Assembly (NCBI RefSeq): GCF_013705725.1
Contig: NZ_CP055481.1
Coordinates: forward strand, 3,534,001-3,598,000
DNA from: Klebsiella sp. RHBSTW-00484
GTDB taxonomy: Bacteria; Pseudomonadota; Gammaproteobacteria; Enterobacterales; Enterobacteriaceae
DNA: 64,000 nt
Reading direction: 5' to 3'
The notes under the pieces are model-generated. The model made no database searches. It saw nothing but the letters and a program-made list of their open reading frames with translations, and was not told where the DNA came from. The number at the start of each line of letters is the position of its first letter. The stretch's first letter is position 1. Both the position numbers and the translations under genes were made by a program. Positions 41,902 to 52,464 of the stretch are shown in pieces.

Positions 41902-42849
41902 TTACCCTTCATATTCGTCGAGAAGTTGTTCAACCAGCTTTCTATTTTTCACGCCCGTCGTGGCGCCCACGCTGAGTACCGATATCGCCGCCGTCGCGTT
42001 GGCAAACAGCGCACAGTCGCGAAGCGGTTTGCCTTCAAGCAGCGCGGAGATAAACCCCGAAGCAAAATTATCTCCCGCGCCGATGGTGTCGATGGCGGTA
42101 ATTCCCGACACCGCCGGGACCTCCATTTTCATATCCGCACGCTTGATAAAGCAGCCTTTCTTACCGGTTTTAATGACTACCGTTTTCACACCGCACCTCA
42201 GGAAACTGTCGGCTATTTCATCCAGCGTCTCTTTCCCGGTGAGCAGTTTTGCCTCGTCAAAATTGGGAAACAGATAATCCACGTAGCTCAGCGCCTCACG
42301 GATATCGTCCAGCATTTCATTCAGCCGCGGTTTAATCATATCGGCGCAGATAATGAGCTTATGCGCTTTCGCCTGAGTGAAAATAGCCGTTAACGCTTTG
42401 CCGTCCAGCAAGGGACTATTAAAGATGCTTGCCAGCGACAGCAGCTTTGCCTGCGAGAAACGGTCAAAATCGACATCGTTAATATTCAGTTTCCACAGGC
42501 TGCCGTTGCGGTTAGTGACAAAGGTGCGTTCACCATCGGCTGTGACTAAACCCACGTTAATGGAGGTATCAATATTCGCATCCTGTTTCAGGCTCTGAAT
42601 ATCAATATTCTCCCGGCGGCAGTGCTCGATAATAAAATGTCCCGCAGCATCGTCACCTACCCGGCTTATTAACGCAGTACGATGACCGAGGCGAGAAATA
42701 ATCGTCGCTTCATTAATCGCGTCTCCCCCGGTTGTCATGGCAATACGTTCTAACGGATAAGAGTCTACATCAAAGATATTTTTACTCACCGGCTGCAAGG
42801 GAATATCAACAATAGCCGCCCCTATACAAATAACCTCGATCTTATCCAT
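41902..42849 (-). CDS. ydjH: PfkB-family sugar kinase YdjH
   Basis: A 315-residue ribokinase-fold kinase, started at MDKIEVICIGAAIVDIP (42849) to match E. coli YdjH; ten extra upstream residues lie inside ydjI. The N-terminal substrate site MTTGGDAINEATIISRLG and the C-terminal PfkB signature AIDTIGAGDNFASGFI, with the catalytic Asp, are intact. It would phosphorylate the intermediate later cleaved by the aldolase YdjI. Four bases separate it from ydjI. Confidence 0.95.
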   Translation of the reverse strand: MDKIEVICIGAAIVDIPLQPVSKNIFDVDSYPLERIAMTTGGDAINEATIISRLGHRTALISRVGDDAAGHFIIEHCRRENIDIQSLKQDANIDTSINVGLVTADGERTFVTNRNGSLWKLNINDVDFDRFSQAKLLSLASIFNSPLLDGKALTAIFTQAKAHKLIICADMIKPRLNEMLDDIREALSYVDYLFPNFDEAKLLTGKETLDEIADSFLRCGVKTVVIKTGKKGCFIKRADMKMEVPAVSGITAIDTIGAGDNFASGFISALLEGKPLRDCALFANATAAISVLSVGATTGVKNRKLVEQLLDEYEG

Positions 42850-42853
42850 ATTG

Positions 42854-43714
<861 letters not shown>

Positions 43715-44758
43715 TTAATGATTAACTTTAATAACGCCTTTAATAATGTCGCGTTTGTTATTAACGGATTCATCAAACGCGCGCTGAACATCTTCATAAT
43801 CGTAAATATGCGTCACCATCGACTTCACATCGAAACGACCGGAGGAGATGGCCTCAATGGTGACCGGATAGCGGTTGGCATAGCGAAAGACGGTCTGAAT
43901 CGAGACTTCACGGTTAATTTTGAGGAAATTAATCGCCGAATCACCGGGTACCGTACCGACAATCATGATTTTTCCGCCGCGCATCACCAGATAAGGGGCT
44001 TGCTTAACGGTGATGGCTGAACCGGCGGTTTCAAAAACAATGTCGGCCCCCATATCGCCAGAGAATTGCTGGCAGCGGACAACCGTGTCCTCTTTTGCCC
44101 CGTTGATGACGGTCGTCGCCCCAAGCTTCTCGGCCATGGCCAGGCGTTTTTCCAGCACATCCACCACCGCAATGTCGGTTGCCCCCATGCACTTACAGGC
44201 TTGCAGAGTCATTAAACCGATACAGCCGGCCCCCAAAATGACGATTTTCTTCCCCGGTTTGACATCCGCCAGCATCGCGGCATGCATCCCTACCGCCGCA
44301 GGCTCTACCAGCGCTCCTTCCATGGTGTCCATATTATCGGGCAGCTTGTAGGTGAAGCTCTCCGGGTGACACAGATAGTGGGTTAGCGCACCGCGATAAT
44401 TTGGCTGGGTAGCCATAAAATCGACATCCGGGCAGATGTTGTATTTACCTTCCAGACAATAACGACAGTGGCCGCACGGCACGCCGGGCTCAATGTTGAC
44501 CCGGTCGCCAGGTTTAAATTTGGATACCCGGCTCCCTACCGCCACCACGGTACCCGCGCATTCATGCCCGAGGCCAATTTCCTGGTTGGGGTCTTTTGGC
44601 GGAATAAAAGGACCCGATTCGAAACCATGAACATCTGAGCCGCAAATACCGACGTATTCAATTTTAATCAGCACTTCATGCTCTTTCGGTACCGGCATAT
44701 CGGCGGTGATAATATTCATCGTGCCGGGCGTTTTTAATATTGCTTTTGAATTTTGCAT
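43715..44758 (-). CDS. ydjJ: Zinc-dependent medium-chain dehydrogenase YdjJ
   Basis: A 347-residue alcohol or sorbitol dehydrogenase-like enzyme started at MQNSKAILKTPGTM, with GGGAAAG upstream. Catalytic zinc ligands: Cys in VGICGSDVHGFE and His-Glu in GLGHECAGTV. The structural zinc loop has four cysteines in CGHCRYCLEGKYNIC. The NAD-binding motif is ILGAGCIGLMTLQ near residue 172. It oxidises a polyol to a ketose; the substrate is unidentified. Paralogue of YdjL in the same operon. Confidence 0.95.
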   Translation of the reverse strand: MQNSKAILKTPGTMNIITADMPVPKEHEVLIKIEYVGICGSDVHGFESGPFIPPKDPNQEIGLGHECAGTVVAVGSRVSKFKPGDRVNIEPGVPCGHCRYCLEGKYNICPDVDFMATQPNYRGALTHYLCHPESFTYKLPDNMDTMEGALVEPAAVGMHAAMLADVKPGKKIVILGAGCIGLMTLQACKCMGATDIAVVDVLEKRLAMAEKLGATTVINGAKEDTVVRCQQFSGDMGADIVFETAGSAITVKQAPYLVMRGGKIMIVGTVPGDSAINFLKINREVSIQTVFRYANRYPVTIEAISSGRFDVKSMVTHIYDYEDVQRAFDESVNNKRDIIKGVIKVNH

Positions 44759-44775
44759 TTTCTTTCCCATCAATA

Positions 44776-46155
44776 TTATTTGCTGGTGGCTGCATCAATA
44801 CCGAGACTTTCGACAGAGACGCCTTTGGTTTCAATTCCGATAGTAGCAATGGCAATGGCGACAATAATGGAGACCGCCCCGAGCAGTACAAACACACCCG
44901 TCACGCCGTAACTATTAAGCAATACGGCTACAGCGTAAGGCGCAGCGATACCGCTGATGCGCCCCACCGCATTTGCCAGTCCGGAGCCGCGCAGTTTCGC
45001 TTCGGTTGGCCATATTTCCGGTACATACACCGCTGAGGCGTAGCAAACGTACATATACACAAAGGTAATCAGGAAGAAGCCTATTAACGTAATCAGCAGC
45101 ATGCTGGTTTGCAGCGAGTAGATATATCCCAGCACGGCGATTAATACTAATAAGCCCACCCCCATGGTCTTTCTGGGAATTTTATCCATCACCAGCATGG
45201 CGATAAATATTCCAAACGGCGCACCGAACATACTCATGGTATTTAAAACAATAGAGTCTTTCAGGTTAATGCCCTGGGTCATAAATATTGTCGGCAGCCA
45301 GTTAATTAAGGTGTACTGCACGACGTTCATGGCAATCAGAACAAAGGAACCTAAAATAACGCGCTTGAGTAATACGCCGGTTAATAAAGCCGAATACGGA
45401 ACAGAGCGCGGTGCCTTGCCGTCATCTTCTATCACCACTGGCGGCAGTGGCTTACCGGTCTGCTGAACCACGCCCTCCTCTATTGCCCGCATCACTTTTT
45501 CGGCTTCAGCGTAACGTCCACGAGACTCCAGCCAGCGAGGCGACTCGGGGAACCAGCGCCAGGCAATGGCGGTGGCAATCAGCGACAGCACCGCCGGGAT
45601 CAGCAGCTGTACGCGCCAGTTCCATTCGGCGCTGATTAACGGCGTCAGCCCCATTGCAATCAGCGAGCACAGCGGATAAGACCAGTTGCCGATAAACGAG
45701 ACCCGACTGGACCAGGTACCGCGATTTCTACCGGGCATATATTCGGTAAACCCGGCAAACAGGGTCACCAGCAGCGCACCTAATCCCACCCCCATCACAA
45801 AACGGCAGGCTATCAGGAAGGTCATATTTGGCGAAAACGCCCCCACGACCATGGCGATAACATGAATCGCTTCATACAGGATAAAGGCATTTTTGCGCCC
45901 GGTTTTATCCCCGATAATTCCCCCGGCAAGCGCGCCGAGAAACATTCCTGCCGTAGTAATGGCGGAAAACGTAGCGGTGGTGGAATTATCGGTCCAGCCA
46001 AGTTCTTTTAACTGCGCGAGAATTAATCCGCCGACGGCATTACTCCAGCACACCAGTAATCCAAAGGCGACCATGGCAAACATCGATGAGTGCCAGCGAC
46101 AGTCAGGCAGCCTGTCCAGCCTGGCGCCACAGTGCGGTTTTGCTATCTGTTCCAT
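44776..46155 (-). CDS. ydjK: MFS transporter YdjK (sugar-porter-like)
   Basis: A 459-residue carrier with about 12 membrane segments, the same length as E. coli YdjK. Motifs: GGIIGDKTGRKNAF (loop 2-3), FPESPRWLESRGRY before the central loop and YVPEIWPTEAKLRGSG in the second half. It probably imports the substrate catabolised by the operon. It lies 17 bases before ydjJ and 27 after ydjL in transcription order. Paralogue of YdjE. Confidence 0.95.
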   Translation of the reverse strand: MEQIAKPHCGARLDRLPDCRWHSSMFAMVAFGLLVCWSNAVGGLILAQLKELGWTDNSTTATFSAITTAGMFLGALAGGIIGDKTGRKNAFILYEAIHVIAMVVGAFSPNMTFLIACRFVMGVGLGALLVTLFAGFTEYMPGRNRGTWSSRVSFIGNWSYPLCSLIAMGLTPLISAEWNWRVQLLIPAVLSLIATAIAWRWFPESPRWLESRGRYAEAEKVMRAIEEGVVQQTGKPLPPVVIEDDGKAPRSVPYSALLTGVLLKRVILGSFVLIAMNVVQYTLINWLPTIFMTQGINLKDSIVLNTMSMFGAPFGIFIAMLVMDKIPRKTMGVGLLVLIAVLGYIYSLQTSMLLITLIGFFLITFVYMYVCYASAVYVPEIWPTEAKLRGSGLANAVGRISGIAAPYAVAVLLNSYGVTGVFVLLGAVSIIVAIAIATIGIETKGVSVESLGIDAATSK

Positions 46156-46182
46156 CCGGGAACCTTCCTTTAATAAATGGGG

Positions 46183-47259
46183 TTATTCATCAAAGTCGTA
46201 AGTCATGATCACTTTAATCGCGGTTTTATCGACCATGGCGTCAAAGCCTTCGCGCCATTGCGACAGGCCGATACGGTGAGTGATCATCGGTTTAACTTTG
46301 ATCGCGCCGCTGGCCAGCAGGCGGATGGCGTTGCGCCATGACGTGGAGTCGTAGGCCATATGACCAATGATGCTTTTGTTCCACGCGGTGATGTCGTTGA
46401 TGGAAAAATCGAGAGGTTTAAAGCCCATCCCCACGCGCACGACTTCACCGTTCGGGCGTAGCATTTCGATCGATTGTTTGAGGGCGATATTGGCACCGGA
46501 GCATTCGATGACCAGCCCCAGGTTGTCTTTACCGCAGATTTCCTGACAGCGCGCGACCACATCTTCGGTCGAGCCATTCACGACCGCCGTTGCCCCCAGC
46601 TCTTTGGCGATCGGGAAACGCACCGCGACGTCCTCTTCCAGCCCGACCATCACGATATTGACAGCCCCCATAATGCGCGCCATCTGGACCGAAAAGAGGC
46701 CTAATGGGCCAGTACCGAAAACCACCACATCCTGCCCTGGAAGGAATTTAGATTGCTGGGCGATGGATTTATAGGCGTTGCAGATCGGGTCAAGCACCGC
46801 CGCTTCTTCATAATCAACGCCCTGCGGAATTTCCCACAGCGCGTGACGGTGAATTTTGAGGATTTCCCCCGGTACCAGACAGTATTTCGAAAATCCACCG
46901 CCCCAGGTATTGTTGTCGAGACCCAAATTCACTTTTTCTGTACAACACAGAAAATCACCTTGTTCGCAGGCCGGACAAACGCCGCAGACGTGCCCGCTAT
47001 TGTCAGAGACCACCCGCTGACCCACTTTCCAGTCCTTGACCTTTTCCCCTACCCGCACAATGTTGCCCGCAAATTCGTGACCGCGAACGGAGTTGAACTG
47101 GTCGGAACCGCTGTCGACGTTGTAGTGTTTCATATCCGCGCCGCAGATGGCCGCCGCTTTGATTTCAATCACTACGTCATCCGGGCCGCATACCGGTTCC
47201 GGAACCTCAATCATCTTATAGCCGCCAAAGGCCTTGCCAAATCTTGCCAGTGCTTTCAT
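46183..47259 (-). CDS. ydjL: Zinc-dependent medium-chain dehydrogenase YdjL
   Basis: A 358-residue enzyme, first gene of ydjLKJIHG. Catalytic zinc: Cys in AAICGADMKHYN and His-Glu in VRGHEFAGNIV. Structural zinc loop CGVCPACEQGDFLCC. Rossmann motif VFGTGPLGLFSVQ near residue 173. The E. coli homologue is a putative threonine- or sorbitol-type dehydrogenase with unknown substrate. With YdjJ it gives the operon two oxidation steps. A minus-strand promoter must lie in 47260-47400; I see only a CRP half-site there. Confidence 0.95.
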   Translation of the reverse strand: MKALARFGKAFGGYKMIEVPEPVCGPDDVVIEIKAAAICGADMKHYNVDSGSDQFNSVRGHEFAGNIVRVGEKVKDWKVGQRVVSDNSGHVCGVCPACEQGDFLCCTEKVNLGLDNNTWGGGFSKYCLVPGEILKIHRHALWEIPQGVDYEEAAVLDPICNAYKSIAQQSKFLPGQDVVVFGTGPLGLFSVQMARIMGAVNIVMVGLEEDVAVRFPIAKELGATAVVNGSTEDVVARCQEICGKDNLGLVIECSGANIALKQSIEMLRPNGEVVRVGMGFKPLDFSINDITAWNKSIIGHMAYDSTSWRNAIRLLASGAIKVKPMITHRIGLSQWREGFDAMVDKTAIKVIMTYDFDE

Positions 47260-47525
47260 TGCGTCTTCCTTTGTGTTTAGTTTGCATCAGTGGCACCAAT
47301 ACTTAACCACAACATCTTCAAGGTCAACATTAAATCTTTAAAACACAGACAATGATCTGCATTTCACAACTTAGATCACAAATACCGCGAAATGGGTGTT
47401 ACATGAAGGTGAAGGATTGGAAGAAAGAAAAATCGACAGGCGTGCCGCTGCGCTTATACGTACAGCCGTGAACCCCTTCGCAGTTTTGTACTGTGGATGA
47501 TGCTAGCCTGCTAAGGTTGTTTTTT

Positions 47526-47557
47526 CGCCACGCCATTTCCGTGGCGTGTTTGTTTTT
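47526..47557 (+). terminator. Intrinsic terminator in the leader of the chitinase gene
   Basis: CGCCACG and CGTGGCG form a stem with a seven-base loop, followed by TGTTTGTTTTT, ending 30 bases before the chitinase ATG. Upstream, 47403-47471 holds a 22-codon frame (MKVKDWKKEKSTGVPLRLYV...) with a weak GGGTG ribosome site. This could be attenuation control or the end of a small RNA. The remainder of the 47260-47587 gap shows no gene. Confidence 0.6.
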
Positions 47558-47587
47558 AATGTCTTTTTTAGTCAAAGAGGATCAGAT

Positions 47588-48841
47588 ATGAAACTTTTGC
47601 CTTTGTTGGCAGCATTACCCCTGCTCTGCGCGAGCGTTGTTTCCGCTAACTCACTGATGTCCGTCGGCTACTTTAACGGCGGCGGTGACGTCACTGCCGG
47701 TCCTGGCGGCGATATCGATAAACTCGACGTGCGCCAGATTACCCATCTCAACTACTCGTTTGGTCTGGTCTATAACGACGAAAAAGACGAAACCAACGAC
47801 GCTCTAAAAGACACCAGCAAGCTGCATCAAATCTGGCTATCACCGAAAGTGCAGGCTGATTTGCAGAAAATTCCCACATTGCGTAAGCAGAATCCGAATC
47901 TGAAAGTTCTGCTTTCCGTCGGTGGCTGGGGCGCGCGCGGCTTCTCTGGCGCAGCGGCAACGAAGGAGACCCGTGCAGTATTTATTCAGTCTGCGCAGGA
48001 GATTGTTGAAAAATATGGTCTTGATGGTATCGACCTCGACTGGGAATACCCGGTCAACGGCGCATGGGGGCTGGTCGCCAGCCAACCAGCCGATCGGGAT
48101 AACTTTACTGCCCTGCTGAAAGAGCTACGGGCGGCCTTTGGGCATAACAAGCTGGTCACCATTGCCGTGGGCGCAAACGCGGAGAGTCCGAAAAGCTGGG
48201 TGGATGTGAAAGCGATTGCCCCGTCGCTTGATTACATCAACCTGATGACTTACGACATGGCGTACGGCACCCAGTACTTCAACTCCAACCTGTATGACTC
48301 GACGCAGTGGCCGACGGTGGCGGCGGCGGATAAATACAGCGCCGATTTTGTAGTCAATAACTATCTTGCCGCTGGTCTAAAACCGAGCCAGATGAACCTG
48401 GGAATTGGTTTCTATGGCCGGGTGCCTAAACGCGCCGTCGAGCCGGGCATCGACTGGAGCAAACCTGATGCACAGAAAAATCCGGCGACGCAGCCTTACT
48501 TCGAAGCACAGCAAGTTGAGCTGTTCAAGTCGTTAGGCTTTGATCTGACGAAAGATACCTATGTGAAATACAACGACATTGTGGCGAAGCTAATCAACGA
48601 TCCGCAGAAGCGTTTTACTCAGCACTGGGATGATGAAGCGAAGGTGCCGTGGTTGTCGGTGCAGTCGGCTGACGGTAAAGCGCTGTTTGCCCTCTCCTAC
48701 GAGAACCCACGCTCGGTGGCTATCAAAGCGGAGTACATCAAGAGCAAGGGCCTGGGAGGCGCGATGTTCTGGGAGTACGGCGCGGACGATCAAAACCAGT
48801 TAGCGAAACAGCTGGCAGAGACGTTAGGGATCAAGCACTGA
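47588..48841 (+). CDS. Secreted GH18 chitinase
   Basis: A 417-residue glycoside hydrolase family 18 protein started at MKLLPLLAALPLLC with AAAGAGG upstream; 14 upstream in-frame codons lie in the terminator region. The signal peptide is residues 1-20. The SxGG motif is LLSVGGWG (108-115) and the catalytic DxxDxDxE motif is DGIDLDWE (146-153) with Glu153 as acid/base. Later conserved phrases are INLMTYDMAYG and GGAMFWEYGAD. It hydrolyses chitin or chito-oligosaccharides. There is no carbohydrate-binding module. E. coli has no gene here; it sits between ydjL and yeaC with yajD. Confidence 0.93.
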   Translation: MKLLPLLAALPLLCASVVSANSLMSVGYFNGGGDVTAGPGGDIDKLDVRQITHLNYSFGLVYNDEKDETNDALKDTSKLHQIWLSPKVQADLQKIPTLRKQNPNLKVLLSVGGWGARGFSGAAATKETRAVFIQSAQEIVEKYGLDGIDLDWEYPVNGAWGLVASQPADRDNFTALLKELRAAFGHNKLVTIAVGANAESPKSWVDVKAIAPSLDYINLMTYDMAYGTQYFNSNLYDSTQWPTVAAADKYSADFVVNNYLAAGLKPSQMNLGIGFYGRVPKRAVEPGIDWSKPDAQKNPATQPYFEAQQVELFKSLGFDLTKDTYVKYNDIVAKLINDPQKRFTQHWDDEAKVPWLSVQSADGKALFALSYENPRSVAIKAEYIKSKGLGGAMFWEYGADDQNQLAKQLAETLGIKH

Positions 48842-48890
48842 TCGACTCTGTGCCATGCCAGGCACAATAGGTTATGATTATCACCATCCG

Positions 48891-48916
48891 CTGCGCCAGA
48901 CATTGGCGCAGTTTTT
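48891..48916 (+). terminator. Rho-independent terminator of the chitinase gene
   Basis: CTGCGCCA and TGGCGCAG form a perfect eight-bp stem with a five-base loop, followed by TTTTTCATTTT, 50 bases after the stop. Confidence 0.9.
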
Positions 48917-48943
48917 CATTTTCTACAGGAGGCATGGGGTCTT

Positions 48944-49288
48944 ATGGCTTTTATCCCCAAAAACTACGCCCGTCTTGAAGTCGGTTATCGCGAAAAGGCG
49001 CTAAAGATTTTTCCCTGGGTCTGCGGACGCTGTTCGCGCGAATTTGTTTATTCGAACCTGCGTGAGTTGACGGTGCATCATATCGACCACGATCACTCCA
49101 ATAACCCGGAAGATGGTAGCAACTGGGAGATGCTGTGCCTGTATTGCCACGACCATGAACATTCCAAATACACTGAAGCCGATCAGTATGGCTCCACGGT
49201 GGTGGCAGGCGAAGATGCTCAGAAAGACATCGGCGAAGCAAAATACAACCCATTTGCCGATCTGAAAGCAATGATGAATAAGAAGTAA
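48944..49288 (+). CDS. yajD: HNH-nuclease-family protein YajD
   Basis: A 114-residue protein nearly the length of E. coli YajD (115). It has the HNH/treble-clef layout: CxxC in WVCGRCSREF, HHIDHDHSNNPEDG and CLYCHDHEHSKY, giving zinc ligands and the HNH histidines. No activity is established. AGGAGG lies upstream. In E. coli yajD is at a different locus (near tsx, as I recall), so its position between the chitinase gene and yeaC marks a rearrangement in one lineage. Confidence 0.92.
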   Translation: MAFIPKNYARLEVGYREKALKIFPWVCGRCSREFVYSNLRELTVHHIDHDHSNNPEDGSNWEMLCLYCHDHEHSKYTEADQYGSTVVAGEDAQKDIGEAKYNPFADLKAMMNKK

Positions 49289-49313
49289 CGCCAGGCGCTC
49301 ATTACGCTTCAGC

Positions 49314-49335
49314 GCCCGGCGTTCAACTGCCGGGC
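49314..49335. repeat. GC-rich palindrome between yajD and yeaC
   Basis: GCCCGGC and GCCGGGC form a perfect seven-bp stem with an eight-base loop between convergent genes. It is REP-like but lacks a full REP consensus, and could serve as a bidirectional terminator or RNA-end protector. Confidence 0.5.
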
Positions 49336-49342
49336 CAGGCTA

Positions 49343-49618
49343 TCAGGATTTAAACGTCGCAATCGGCTCAGGAGTGATGCCAAATTCAACTTTTAGCTGC
49401 TGCTTGCTCTTCATCACCATTTGTCCGTTGGTGTCGATAGTCATATGCTGCGCTTCAACGTTGTGTCGGGCCTGCCAGAGCATAACCAGTTGCAGACTGT
49501 TCTCCTTCTGCTCCGCCGTTAACACCACGCCATCCGGCCATTTCCCCAACTCCACCGCCGTCGCCAGACGCTGATAAACTTCCGGCGTCATGCTATCGAT
49601 AATTTGTTCAATTTCCAT
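49343..49618 (-). CDS. yeaC: DUF1315 family protein YeaC
   Basis: A 91-residue protein started at MEIEQIIDSMTPEVYQRL (49618), which matches E. coli YeaC (about 90 residues); upstream in-frame codons overlap the msrB 3' region. It is an all-helical small cytoplasmic protein with the conserved block VELGKWPDGV and MLWQARHNVEAQHMTID. The function is unknown. It lies 43 bases after msrB on the same strand and is probably co-transcribed with it. Confidence 0.9.
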   Translation of the reverse strand: MEIEQIIDSMTPEVYQRLATAVELGKWPDGVVLTAEQKENSLQLVMLWQARHNVEAQHMTIDTNGQMVMKSKQQLKVEFGITPEPIATFKS

Positions 49619-49661
49619 CTTCCGCCAGCCCCGCTTTGGAATAATTTGCTGAATCGGTTTT

Positions 49662-50075
49662 TCAACCTTTAATTTGCTCACCATTTTCATCATTGGTGAA
49701 GCTTAAAGACGCCGAATTAACACAAAAACGCTCGCCGGTGGGTTGCGGACCGTCCGGGAACACATGTCCAAGATGAGCATCGCATTTTCCGCAGCGAATT
49801 TCAGTGCGCTGCATACCGTGGGAGTAGTCCGTTAGATAACGGATCGCTTCCTCACTGACTGGCTCATAAAAACTCGGCCAACCACAGCCCGAATCATACT
49901 TGGTTTGCGAGTGAAACAGCGCTGCATCGCACACCAGGCAGTGATAGACGCCATCGCGTTTGTTGTGGAGTAGCCGCCCGGTGAACGGCGGTTCAGTACC
50001 GTGATTCTGCGTCACGTAAAACTGCATCTCGCTCAAATCTTTTTTGAGCTCGTCCGAGGAGGGTTTATTCGACAT
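49662..50075 (-). CDS. msrB: Peptide methionine (R)-S-oxide reductase MsrB
   Basis: A 137-residue enzyme, the E. coli length from [17 protein letters not shown] (50075). It reduces the R form of methionine sulfoxide in proteins. Two zinc-binding CxxC pairs are visible, [10 protein letters not shown] and [12 protein letters not shown]. The catalytic cysteine lies in [11 protein letters not shown] and the SGCGWPSFY motif is intact. It is divergent from gapA, as in E. coli. Confidence 0.96.
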   Translation of the reverse strand: MSNKPSSDELKKDLSEMQFYVTQNHGTEPPFTGRLLHNKRDGVYHCLVCDAALFHSQTKYDSGCGWPSFYEPVSEEAIRYLTDYSHGMQRTEIRCGKCDAHLGHVFPDGPQPTGERFCVNSASLSFTNDENGEQIKG

Positions 50076-50343
50076 TGGCTTGCTTCTCGCTGTGTAAAGG
50101 ACAACTTTTCGCGTCAATTCTAACAAAATATTAACAATGAAGCGTGAACTTTTGTTCTAAACTTAGGCGATGCCAAAAGGCAGCTACGCAATTGTGATTA
50201 AGATCACGTTTTTATCTTTAATGCCCTTTAAAATTCCGGGCGCAGCCCCCATATGGAATTGGGCTCAAAGGGAAAGTGGGGTAAATCAATCGCGCAAAGG
50301 TATGCTGAGGATTGATTTGTCGCAATGATTGACACGATTCCGC

Positions 50344-50372
50344 TTGACGCTGCGTAAGGTTTTTGTAATTTT
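50344..50372 (+). promoter_or_regulatory. Probable main sigma70 promoter of gapA
   Basis: -35 TTGACG (50344-50349), a 17-base spacer and -10 AATTTT (50367-50372) lie 43 bases before the ATG, in the position of E. coli gapA P1. The rest of the 50076-50343 msrB-gapA gap is non-coding; I expect additional promoters there but cannot define them. Confidence 0.6.
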
Positions 50373-50402
50373 ACAGGCAACCTTTTATTCACTAACAAAT
50401 AG

Positions 50403-51410
<1,008 letters not shown>

Positions 51411-51434
51411 GTTGAGATGAGAAAGTAATCTGTA

Positions 51435-51461
51435 AGAGCGACTTCGGTCGCTCTTTTTTTT
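51435..51461 (+). terminator. Rho-independent terminator of gapA
   Basis: AGAGCGAC and GTCGCTCT form a stem with a TTCG tetraloop, followed by a run of T. Some read-through to yeaD, 25 bases downstream, is possible. Confidence 0.95.
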
Positions 51462-51485
51462 ATCTGAGCATTAAAGGATTGCGTA

Positions 51486-52370
51486 ATGATTGATAAAATT
51501 TTTGCTCTCCCGATTATCGAACAGCTTACCCCTGTCCTCTCCCGCCGTCAGCTTGATGACCTTGAGCTCATCGTCGTTGACCATCCGCAGGTTAAAGCCT
51601 CCTTTGCCCTCCAGGGCGCTCACCTGCTCTCCTGGAAACCTGTCGGAGAAGACGAAGTTCTGTGGCTCAGCGGTAACACACCGTTTAAAAATGGCGTTGC
51701 CCTGCGCGGCGGCGTACCGATTTGCTGGCCGTGGTTTGGCCCCGCGGCACAGCAAGGCCTGCCTTCACACGGCTTCGCGCGCAATCTGCCGTGGATGCTG
51801 AAAGCGCATAAAGAAGACGACAACGGCGCGGTGCTGACCTTTGAACTGCAAAGCAGCGATGCGACTCGCCAGTACTGGCCGCACGAGTTCACGCTATTAG
51901 CCCGTTTCAAACTGGGTAAAACCTGTGAGATTGAGCTGGAAGCACACGGCGAATTTGAAACCACTTCCGCCCTGCACACCTACTTCAACGTTGGTGATAT
52001 CGCCGCGGTGAAAGTGAGCGGCCTTGGCGATCGTTACGTTGATAAAGTCAATAATGCCGAAGAGGGTGTATTAAGCGACGGCGTACAGACTTTCCCTGAC
52101 CGTACCGACCGCGTTTATCTGAATGCAGATGCCTGCAGCGTGATTCATGACGACGCGTTGAACCGCAACATCGACGTTATCCATCACCATAACAGCAACG
52201 TGGTAGGCTGGAACCCAGGACCGGCGCTTTCTGTCAGCATGGGCGATATGCCTGACGATGGTTATAAAACCTTCGTTTGTGTAGAAAGCTGCTGCGCGAT
52301 CGAACCACAGAAGGCCAGCGAAGAGAAACCTTCGCGCCTGGCGCAAACCATTCGCGTGGTGAAACGCTAA
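51486..52370 (+). CDS. yeaD: Glucose-6-phosphate 1-epimerase YeaD
   Basis: A 294-residue aldose-1-epimerase-like protein, the E. coli YeaD length. It interconverts alpha and beta anomers of hexose 6-phosphates, speeding entry to glycolysis. Conserved blocks are GAHLLSWKP near residue 44, RGGVPICWPWFGPAAQ, the HTYFNVGDI segment with an active-site His near 165, and NVVGWNPGPA. The location directly after gapA is conserved and fits a glycolytic role. It ends with a REP-like palindrome and a terminator. Confidence 0.95.
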   Translation: MIDKIFALPIIEQLTPVLSRRQLDDLELIVVDHPQVKASFALQGAHLLSWKPVGEDEVLWLSGNTPFKNGVALRGGVPICWPWFGPAAQQGLPSHGFARNLPWMLKAHKEDDNGAVLTFELQSSDATRQYWPHEFTLLARFKLGKTCEIELEAHGEFETTSALHTYFNVGDIAAVKVSGLGDRYVDKVNNAEEGVLSDGVQTFPDRTDRVYLNADACSVIHDDALNRNIDVIHHHNSNVVGWNPGPALSVSMGDMPDDGYKTFVCVESCCAIEPQKASEEKPSRLAQTIRVVKR

Positions 52371-52398
52371 GATCCAGATTGGATAGTCTTGTATTTGT

Positions 52399-52462
52399 GC
52401 CGGGCGGCGGCCAACGCCTTGCCCGGCCTACTGTACTTAAGCCCCGCTGAGTCGGGGTTTTT
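52399..52462 (+). terminator. REP-like palindrome plus rho-independent terminator after yeaD
   Basis: GCCGGGC (52399) and GCCCGGC (52421) form a REP-like hairpin. It is followed by CCCCG-CTGAGT-CGGGG and TTTTT (52442-52462), a standard terminator that ends two bases before the stop of the convergent yeaE. Confidence 0.8.
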
Positions 52463-52464
52463 CT

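Noticed and set aside
47340..47390. CRP site in the ydjL-chitinase gap
   Set aside because: Only one half (GATCACA) fits; the other half does not match TGTGA at the right spacing.
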